Shown: positions 1 through 5,036 of the stretch, one piece after another
Numbering within the stretch: position 1 is the stretch's first letter
Layout: each line of letters opens with the position of its first letter
Assembly (NCBI GenBank): GCA_030433195.1
Contig: JAUIME010000335.1
Location: forward strand, 1 to 6,174
DNA from: a bacterium
Lineage (GTDB): Bacteria; Planctomycetota; JACOTG01; JAUIME01
DNA length: 6,174 nt
Direction: 5' to 3'
Translations under genes and position numbers: made by a program
Notes under the pieces: generated by a model
The model's input: the letters and a program-made list of their open reading frames with translations, nothing else
Databases searched by the model: none
Told to the model about the DNA's origin: nothing

Positions 1-2187
1 CTTGGCGACGAGCGCGTCGGCGACGACGATCCATGGCGCAGGCGCGCCCTCGTCGATTCGCATCGCCTCGCGCGCGAGCGTGATCGCATCGTCGGTCCGG
101 CCGGCGTCGAGCGCGACCGCGGCCTGACGACCGCGCACCTCCGCCCACGCGATCCGAACGTCGTCTCGATTCGGATGCACGACGTAGGCGTTCGAGATCG
201 CCCGATCCGCTTGATCCTGCTTGCCCGACGCGCGCAAGATGCGCGCCATCAACAGCAACGAATCGACGTGGCGAGGATCGAGCTTCAGCGCCTCCGTGAC
301 GTGCGTTCCCGCCCCTTTGTAGTCGTCGACGCGAAGGTAGGTCGACGCGAGCTCGTAGCGCGGACGCGGCGAATCCGGATGACGTTCGACGGCGTCCTCG
401 AGCACGGTGACCGCACGGATGTACTGGCGAAGCGCGACGAGTCCGCGCGCCTTCTCGAGACGCGCCTCGAGCCGCGTCGGATCGACCTCGAGCGCGCGAT
501 CGAGATCGCGGATCCCGGCCTCGACGAAATCGCGGCCGGCCCCGCGCTCGGCGGCCTCCAAGCGTGCACCACGATCGACGGCCAACCGACCGCTCTCGAA
601 GAGCCCGTCGGCCGTTTCGTGGTGCTCGATCGCAGCCCGGAAGTCGCGCTCGGCCCGGTCGATGTCGCCCGCCGACTCGTGGAGCCGGCCGCGCAGCCGG
701 TACGCGTCCGCAAGGCGCGCCTCGGCACCCGGTTCTCCCGTGCGATCCTCGAGAGCGCGCAGCGCTCGATCGACTTGTTCGAGCGCGCGATCCTCGAGTC
801 CGAGCTCGCCCCACACTTCGGCGAGCCGCGAACGCAGCTCGACCCGATCGTCGCCCGACCCGCGCGATTCGTAGCCTTCGAGCGCTCGTCCGAGTTCTTC
901 CGCCGCGCGACGCAAGCGGCGCTCACGCTCTTGCGGCGGCGTCTTCTCTTCGTCCTTCCGTGCTCGCTCGAGCCACGCACTGCCGAGACGCTCTCGAACG
1001 GCGGGCTCGTCGGGCGCGATGCGCACCGCGGCTTCGAACCGCTCGACGTCGGATTCGTAATCGAGCGCACGCGCGAAGGTCTGCGCCCCGAGGATCACGA
1101 CGACCACGGCGCTCGCCGCGACCGCACCGACGCGTGCCGGCGCCGCATCCGTCGTCCAGACCTTCGCCAGCACCGTCGCCGCGAGAACTCCGAGCCACGC
1201 GACCACGACGACCATCGACCGGTCCGCGAAGGTCGGCCCCGACGCGAGCGGCGAGGGATCGAACAGGATCATCGCCGCGAAGGCGACGATCGCTCCACAC
1301 GCGGCGAGCGCGACCGCGCCGCCGCGCACGCCCGCGCGCATCGCGAGCAGAACCGCAGCAGCGAGTCCCACGATCGACAACACGGCGACTTGGCCGGCAT
1401 TCCCCGGCGTCGCGTACGCGGCTGCGGGATCGAGCGGTACGAAGAGATCGCGGAGCGCCAATCCTGCGAGCGCCGCACGATCGACGACGGGCTCGACCCC
1501 GCCCCGCATCGTCATCGCGACCTGAACCGCCGAGAGCACGAAAACACACGCGATCCCGACCTTCGCCATCCCGGCTCGCGGCGTCGGTTCGGCGCGACTC
1601 CTCAGCACCACGAACGCCACGGGCACGAAGATCGCCCCGACAGGATGGGCCAACACGGCCGCGACGCCCAACGCGACCCCCGCCGCCAAAGCCATCGTCC
1701 CGCCCGTCTCGCGCCATCGCACGAAACGCTCGATCGCCACCAAGAGCAATGAGGTCGCGAGCAGCACGCCGCGAGCAGCGAGCATCGCCGAAGGCTCGGC
1801 CATGAGCGGGTGCGCGACGACGAGGACCGCGGCGATCGCGGCAGGAGGTCGAGCCGCACCCAGCCGCCGCGCCAGCGCAAAGACTCCGCAGGCCACGAGC
1901 CAGACGAGCACGAGCTGCAGCGCGTGCGTCGCGGTCGGACTCGCCAGCGCTCGATCGATCTCGAGACTCGCCTCGAGGATCGGCACGAACACGTCACTCG
2001 TGGCCGCACCGCCGGCGAAACCGAGCTCCGCTCGTTCGAGCAGCGCGCGATCCTCGGCGAGACGTACGTCCGCTCCCAGCGTGCGACCGAAGAGCGCCGC
2101 GACCACGAGCGCGAGACCCGTCGCGACCGCGATCCCGCGGCCCGGCCCTTCGCTCGCCCGATTCGAATCCGAAACGGCAGCTCTCAC
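1..2187 (-). CDS. Multi-pass membrane protein with C-terminal TPR domain, divergent TMTC/GT-C-like (C-terminus cut by window edge)
   Basis: This open frame has 729 codons in the window and runs off the left edge without a stop. The chosen start is GTG at 2187, because AAGGAAGG lies 5 nt upstream; GTG at 2193 is too close to that ribosome site, and an in-frame TAG at 2224-2226 bounds the frame. Residues 17-369 hold about ten hydrophobic segments (near 18-36, 90-107, 111-129, 134-152, 163-195, 208-227, 266-284, 290-309, 325-343 and 350-369). Residues 395-729 are soluble and helical, with TPR-like units (for example RYELASTYLRVDDYKGAGTH at 530-549). HPL at 126-128, then EP and ARG (131-140), HP at 181-182 and FADR at 321-324 recall bacterial TMTC-type proteins, which have a glycosyltransferase GT-C-like membrane part followed by TPRs. 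The acidic pair expected after the first membrane helix is not clear (only ED near 45-46). Function is inferred: a lipid-linked sugar transferase or a membrane TPR scaffold. The coding and membrane/TPR calls are firm; the family is tentative. Confidence 0.85.
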   Translation of the reverse strand, partial: MRAAVSDSNRASEGPGRGIAVATGLALVVAALFGRTLGADVRLAEDRALLERAELGFAGGAATSDVFVPILEASLEIDRALASPTATHALQLVLVWLVACGVFALARRLGAARPPAAIAAVLVVAHPLMAEPSAMLAARGVLLATSLLLVAIERFVRWRETGGTMALAAGVALGVAAVLAHPVGAIFVPVAFVVLRSRAEPTPRAGMAKVGIACVFVLSAVQVAMTMRGGVEPVVDRAALAGLALRDLFVPLDPAAAYATPGNAGQVAVLSIVGLAAAVLLAMRAGVRGGAVALAACGAIVAFAAMILFDPSPLASGPTFADRSMVVVVAWLGVLAATVLAKVWTTDAAPARVGAVAASAVVVVILGAQTFARALDYESDVERFEAAVRIAPDEPAVRERLGSAWLERARKDEEKTPPQERERRLRRAAEELGRALEGYESRGSGDDRVELRSRLAEVWGELGLEDRALEQVDRALRALEDRTGEPGAEARLADAYRLRGRLHESAGDIDRAERDFRAAIEHHETADGLFESGRLAVDRGARLEAAERGAGRDFVEAGIRDLDRALEVDPTRLEARLEKARGLVALRQYIRAVTVLEDAVERHPDSPRPRYELASTYLRVDDYKGAGTHVTEALKLDPRHVDSLLLMARILRASGKQDQADRAISNAYVVHPNRDDVRIAWAEVRGRQAAVALDAGRTDDAITLAREAMRIDEGAPAPWIVVADALVAK

Positions 2188-2220
2188 GCACACCTTCCTT
2201 CTCTCTCGGGAAAGCTCGCG

Positions 2221-2250
2221 ATTCTAGCAGTCGTCCGCCCGCCGTGTCGC
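2221..2250 (-). promoter_or_regulatory. Candidate extended -10 sigma70 promoter for the leftward membrane-TPR gene
   Basis: On the minus strand a TAGAAT hexamer (2221-2226, 5 of 6 to consensus) is preceded directly by TGC, giving an extended -10. An 18-nt spacer separates it from GCGACA (2245-2250), a weak -35 matching 4 of 6. Transcription would start near 2214, leaving a leader of about 27 nt that contains the AAGGAAGG ribosome site before the GTG start. The geometry fits; activity is inferred. Confidence 0.5.
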
Positions 2251-2291
2251 GCACCGACCCGCCCGATCGCGCCGTCTTCGACGAACGTCGG

Positions 2292-2319
2292 TTGACGCCC
2301 CTGCCGCTCGGACTACTAT
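2292..2319 (+). promoter_or_regulatory. Sigma70-type promoter for the DHH phosphoesterase-UDG operon
   Basis: TTGACG (2292-2297) and TACTAT (2314-2319) each match the sigma70 consensus at 5 of 6 positions and are separated by 16 nt. The start site would be near 2326, giving a leader of about 44 nt before the ATG at 2370. This promoter is divergent from the leftward gene's promoter, with about 65 bp between the two -10 boxes' facing -35 regions and surroundings. Confidence 0.65.
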
Positions 2320-2369
2320 GACGGAACGCCGCCACCGCGGCACGCATTCCGAAACGGGGCCCCCGAAAA

Positions 2370-3371
2370 ATGCTCGAACGCATCCTCGAAGAGATCGGTC
2401 GCCACGACCGATTCCTGATCTGCTCGCACGACGCGCCCGACGGCGACGCGGTCGGTTCCGAACTCGGACTCGCCGCGGTCTTGGCTTCGATGGGAAAGAC
2501 GTCGACGATCATCAATCCGAGCCCGATCCCGGAGAATCTCCGATTCCTGCCCGGGGCCGACCGGATCCTCGCGTATCCGCAAGGGATGGACGCGCAGTTC
2601 GATGCCTTCGTGAGTGTCGACGCGGGACGACGCGATCGCGTCCACCCGGTCGACGAGGTCGCCACGACCGGCGTCCCGTTCCTCAACATCGATCACCACG
2701 ACGGCAACGACGACTTCGGTACCGTCAATTGGTGTGACGCCCGGTACGGATCGACGGGCGAGATGATCTACGACCTCGCGCGCCGAGCCGGCGTCGACAT
2801 CGATCTCGACCTCGCCCTGCCGCTGTACGTCGCATTGGTCACTGATACCGGACGCTTCAGCTACGGCAACACGACCCCTTCGGCGCATCGCATGGCGGAA
2901 GCCCTGCTCGAGGTCGGCATCGCGCCCGACGACGTGCACCGCCGGATCTACCGCGAGAAGACGGTCGGCCGGATCCGGCTCGAAGCCAGCGCCATGACCC
3001 ATCTGCGCACGACGCTCGAAGGCCGCATCGCGTGGTGCGCCGTCGACGCCGAGGCACTCGCGAGCGCCGGAATCGACGCGGGCGAGGCCCGCGATCTCAT
3101 CGGCGTCCCCGCGAGCCTGCGCGGGGTCGAGCTCGCGCTCTCGTTCCGGGAACTCGCCGCGGGCGCAGGCACGAAGATCAGCCTGCGAAGCTTCGGGCCG
3201 TTCCGCGTGAACGACTTCGCGGCCCGCTACGGAGGCGGCGGACACCGCGTGGCGGCCGGGTTGCGTCTCGAGGCGACGCTCGAAGAGGCCCAAGAACGCA
3301 TCATCCGCGATCTCGAAGCCGCTCTCGTCGAGCTCGACGCGAGCCTCGCGGGGGAAGGCGCCCCGCGATGA
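2370..3371 (+). CDS. nrnA: DHH/DHHA1 phosphoesterase, NrnA-type oligoribonuclease / pAp phosphatase
   Basis: The gene encodes 333 residues, a normal length for the family, and looks complete. NrnA-type enzymes degrade 2-5-nt RNA fragments in the cytoplasm and dephosphorylate 3'-phosphoadenosine-5'-phosphate (pAp) to AMP, using Mn-type metal centres. All expected motifs are visible: H20, D24 and D26 in SHDAPDGDAVGS; D84 in VSVDAG; the DHH signature at 108-110 inside NIDHHDGND; D159 in VTDTGRFSY; and the DHHA1 glycine-rich loop GGGGHRVAAG at 288-297, which contacts substrate. ATG at 2370 fits where homologues begin, but the ribosome site is poor: only a GGGG run lies upstream. A promoter lies 51 nt upstream. 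The stop overlaps the ATG of the downstream glycosylase gene (ATGA), so the two are probably translated together. Other DHH proteins (RecJ, c-di-AMP phosphodiesterase) are less likely given the short two-domain layout and the lack of membrane or sensor domains. Confidence 0.92.
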   Translation: MLERILEEIGRHDRFLICSHDAPDGDAVGSELGLAAVLASMGKTSTIINPSPIPENLRFLPGADRILAYPQGMDAQFDAFVSVDAGRRDRVHPVDEVATTGVPFLNIDHHDGNDDFGTVNWCDARYGSTGEMIYDLARRAGVDIDLDLALPLYVALVTDTGRFSYGNTTPSAHRMAEALLEVGIAPDDVHRRIYREKTVGRIRLEASAMTHLRTTLEGRIAWCAVDAEALASAGIDAGEARDLIGVPASLRGVELALSFRELAAGAGTKISLRSFGPFRVNDFAARYGGGGHRVAAGLRLEATLEEAQERIIRDLEAALVELDASLAGEGAPR

Positions 3372-4234
3372 CCCCGCCTGCCGAGGCGCCCCGCGACCGT
3401 GAGTTCGCGCTGCGCGCGCTCGCCAAGCACCTCGAGATCGAGCGAGCCTTCGGCGTGCGTAGCTTGCCGATCCCGGCCGAATCGCCGATCCCGGCCGAAT
3501 CGCCGATCGAGCGGGCCCCGACCTCGGATTCGGCGGAGGGCGGCACCGAAACCGCAGCGGCCCACCCGGACGCCGGCCCTCCCGAGACGGGAGAGTCCGC
3601 GCCGCGAGAAAAGCCCGAGGCGACCTCGCCGCCGCCCGGCGAGGCGCCCGCGAGCGCCCCCGCTGCCACCGATCCGAAGCGCGCCCAGCTCGCGGCCATG
3701 AGTCGCGAGGTGGCGGGCTGCACGCGCTGCCCTCTGGCCAAGACGCGCAACCTCACGGTATTCGGCGAAGGCGACCCCGATGCGGATCTCATGGTGATCG
3801 GCGAAGCGCCGGGTGCCGACGAGGATCGCACCGGTCGCCCCTTCGTGGGCAAAGCGGGGCAGCTCCTGACGAAGATCCTCGCGGCGATCGGCTTGGAGCG
3901 CGAGCAGGTCTTCATCGCCAACGTGCTGAAGTGCCGCCCCCCGGGCAATCGCAACCCCGGCCCCGACGAGATCGCGTGCTGCTTCCCGTTCCTGGCGGCG
4001 CAGATCGACGTCATCCGGCCGCGCGTCATCTGCACGCTCGGGGCTCCCGCGACCCGCACGGTGCTTCGGACCGAGCGCGGGATCGGCGCGATGCGGGGCC
4101 GGACACACGATTACGAAGGCATCGTCGTCGTCCCGACGTACCACCCCGCCTACCTGCTCCGAAATCCTGCCGACAAGGTCAAGACGTGGCACGATATCCA
4201 ATTGGTGCAAAAGCTCTTACAGCAGGGCGTGTGA
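3368..4234 (+). CDS. udg: Uracil-DNA glycosylase, family 4, [4Fe-4S] type, with long disordered N-terminal extension
   Basis: This 288-residue enzyme removes uracil from DNA as the first step of base-excision repair. Four iron-sulfur cysteines are visible at C118, C121, C189 and C205 (C204 is an adjacent cysteine), a layout typical of family 4. The uracil-pocket motif GEAPGADEDRTGRPFVGKAG spans 145-164, and the second active-site motif HPAYLLRNP begins at H259. The catalytic domain occupies about 105-288. Before it, residues 1-35 look like a helix (REFALRALAKHLEIERAFGV), followed by about 70 residues of Pro/Ala/Glu/Ser-rich linker that includes a duplicated PIPAES. The start at 3368 is chosen because ATG overlaps the upstream stop (ATGA) and GGGGAAGG lies 9 nt ahead. 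The same frame is open further upstream, but that stretch antiparallels no family feature and lies within the phosphoesterase gene. Some family members carry similar extensions; their role is not known to me. Confidence 0.94.
   Translation: MTPPAEAPRDREFALRALAKHLEIERAFGVRSLPIPAESPIPAESPIERAPTSDSAEGGTETAAAHPDAGPPETGESAPREKPEATSPPPGEAPASAPAATDPKRAQLAAMSREVAGCTRCPLAKTRNLTVFGEGDPDADLMVIGEAPGADEDRTGRPFVGKAGQLLTKILAAIGLEREQVFIANVLKCRPPGNRNPGPDEIACCFPFLAAQIDVIRPRVICTLGAPATRTVLRTERGIGAMRGRTHDYEGIVVVPTYHPAYLLRNPADKVKTWHDIQLVQKLLQQGV
3467..3502 (+). repeat. 18-bp tandem duplication inside the UDG linker
   Basis: Two perfect copies of CCGATCCCGGCCGAATCG (3467-3484 and 3485-3502) are followed by a 6-nt partial third copy. 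They are in frame and encode PIPAES twice, in the disordered linker of the glycosylase. This looks like a slippage-prone in-frame repeat that changes linker length without disturbing the catalytic domain. Confidence 0.9.
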
Positions 4235-4244
4235 CCCCTTTTTT
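4224..4244 (+). terminator. Weak candidate intrinsic terminator at the end of the UDG gene
   Basis: AGGG (4224-4227) can pair with CCCT (4236-4239) around an 8-nt loop, with a six-T run at 4239-4244. The stem is only 4 bp and overlaps the stop codon, so termination here would be inefficient or Rho-assisted. The T run is nonetheless conspicuous in this GC-rich DNA, and a new promoter begins 4 nt later. Confidence 0.3.
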
Positions 4245-4247
4245 GCC

Positions 4248-4277
4248 TTGACACTCGGAAGGGCGTTCTGCTAAATT
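4248..4277 (+). promoter_or_regulatory. Strong sigma70-type promoter facing the non-coding gap
   Basis: A perfect TTGACA (4248-4253) is followed after 18 nt by TAAATT (4272-4277, 4 of 6). The region between the -10 and the presumed start (near 4284) is GC-rich (GCTCGCG), the kind of discriminator linked to growth-rate or stringent control of stable-RNA and ribosomal promoters in well-studied bacteria. A palindrome, CGCGA-TTT-TCGCG (4281-4293), sits on the start site. No clear coding frame follows, so the product is either an RNA or a leader of up to about 750 nt for the lipoprotein gene. Confidence 0.6.
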
Positions 4278-4341
4278 GCTCGCGATTTTCGCGTAAGAGT
4301 CGCCTGCAAAAAGGGAAAAGCCAACTTCGACGTGCAGACTC

Positions 4342-4366
4342 CACCGCCTCCCGAGGAGCCGCGGTG
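4342..4366 (+). other. RNA hairpin in the region after the 4248 promoter
   Basis: CACCGC (4342-4347) pairs with GCGGTG (4361-4366). Inside it, CTCC (4348-4351) pairs with GGAG (4355-4358) around a CGA loop, leaving a 2-nt bulge (CC). The result is a 10-bp GC-rich stem about 60 nt into the predicted transcript. No T run follows, so it is a structural or regulatory element rather than a terminator. Confidence 0.5.
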
Positions 4367-4655
4367 ATGCTGTGCGTTTCCCTGGTATCGAACCCGATCG
4401 ATGCGCCCCGCTCGCCCGACCGTGCTCGCTGTCACCTTCTGAGGTGCCACGCCGCATCGGCCCGGTCGCGAAAGGCGGCGGCTCGAGCCGACCGCGAGGC
4501 CGGAGCCCGGGGACGACCGCTGCCGGCCCTCATCGAGAGAGAAGCGCGCAGTTCTGACGTAATCCATTGACTCCGATCCGACTTTCGAGCAGCATGTCGC
4601 CTCACGGCGCCGCTCGAACCACGAGATGCGGGGTCGAAAGTCTCGATCGCGAGGC

Positions 4656-4683
4656 TCGGGCCGGGCATGAAGACCGGCCCCGA
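4656..4683 (+). other. Strong GC hairpin in the intergenic gap
   Basis: GGGCCGG (4658-4664) pairs perfectly with CCGGCCC (4674-4680) across a 9-nt loop. Allowing one bulged C adds two more outer pairs (4656-4657 with 4682-4683). It lacks a T run and so is not a classical intrinsic terminator. It could end or shape an RNA begun at 4248, or be chance in GC-rich DNA. Confidence 0.4.
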
Positions 4684-4712
4684 AGGAAGGGACGAAACGA
4701 GCGACGAAGCCG

Positions 4713-4847
4713 ACGGTTCACGCCGGCGCTTCAGATCGTTCGCGACGTGCGATTTGGCAGTATCGAATACCGGGCGAGAAGAGGGCACCGTTGAACGATT
4801 CGCTGATGAACGATTCACTGAGTTCACTGAGGTTGAACGGTTCACGC
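4713..4847. repeat. Cluster of TGAACGRTTCA palindromes and short tandem repeats (operator-like)
   Basis: A perfect 11-bp palindrome TGAAC-G-GTTCA lies at 4834-4844. Two near-matches, TGAACGATTCG (4792-4802) and TGAACGATTCA (4807-4817), are the heads of a 15-bp tandem duplication (4792-4806 and 4807-4821, one mismatch). TTCACTGAG is repeated perfectly at 4814-4822 and 4823-4831. ACGGTTCACGC occurs at 4713-4723 and again at 4837-4847, and an inverted GAACGAT lies at 4735-4741. The cluster is about 190-320 bp upstream of the lipoprotein start. It looks like multiple half-sites for a dimeric DNA-binding protein; the protein is not known. Confidence 0.6.
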
Positions 4848-5036
4848 GGGACCGAGTTACGGGAGCCGAGTTGCCGGCCACGCGGGTCGAAGAGCCGCGG
4901 TGTCGCTTGGCTGCGGGGTAAGAAGGGGTTCCTCCCCGGCGTGACGGTTCCCGCCGCGTCCACCACTCTCTCGCTTCGTCCGAGTCCTCGTACGATTCCG
5001 GCTAGCGCAATGGCTACATTTCGAGGTGTAAAACTG

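Larger units (their letters stand above)
4235..5036. other. 802-bp gap without a convincing protein gene; promoter, hairpins and palindrome cluster
   Basis: No frame on either strand shows the strong third-position G/C bias of the real genes here, and none translates to a recognisable domain. Open frames of 60-150 codons exist on both strands but are rich in Arg/Ser/Ala/Pro, as shadow frames are. The left part (4248-4560) has a strong promoter followed by hairpins at 4281-4293, 4342-4366 and 4433-4446, consistent with an RNA gene or long leader. The middle has a strong hairpin (4656-4683). The right part (4713-4847) has repeated TGAAC/GTTCA elements. A weak 5-bp hairpin lies at 4937-4956. No tRNA, tmRNA, SRP RNA or RNase P core sequence was recognised. 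Confidence 0.6.

Noticed and set aside
175..1752. Long plus-strand open frame (525 codons)
   Set aside because: It is an in-register antisense shadow of the minus-strand membrane-TPR gene. Its protein is Arg/Asp/His-rich with no domain, whereas the minus strand gives membrane helices and TPRs.
2316..3293. 325-codon minus-strand frame
   Set aside because: It is antisense to the DHH phosphoesterase, whose full motif set is on the plus strand.
3032..3367. Upstream in-frame extension of the UDG gene
   Set aside because: This stretch overlaps the DHHA1 part of the phosphoesterase in another frame and yields an Arg-rich peptide. The ATGA overlap at 3368 with a ribosome site is the better start.
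4380..4410. T-arm-like sequence GGGTTCGATACC on the minus strand
   Set aside because: The stem has a mismatch, and no matching acceptor or anticodon arm lies at tRNA distance, so it is not a tRNA or tmRNA end.
4675..4705. GAAGGAAGG-like segment resembling the SRP RNA core
   Set aside because: The conserved GGAAGGAAGCAG apical loop and its flanking pairing are absent.
4432..4881. 149-codon minus-strand frame in the gap
   Set aside because: The product is Ser/Arg/Ala-rich and low in complexity, codon bias is weak and no domain is recognisable. The repeats account for its SVNRS-like periodicity.
4667..4921. 84-codon plus-strand frame in the gap
   Set aside because: Third-position G/C is much lower than in neighbouring genes, there is no clear ribosome site, the ATG lies in a hairpin loop, and the frame runs through the repeat cluster. 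It is probably not a gene, though a small peptide cannot be excluded.
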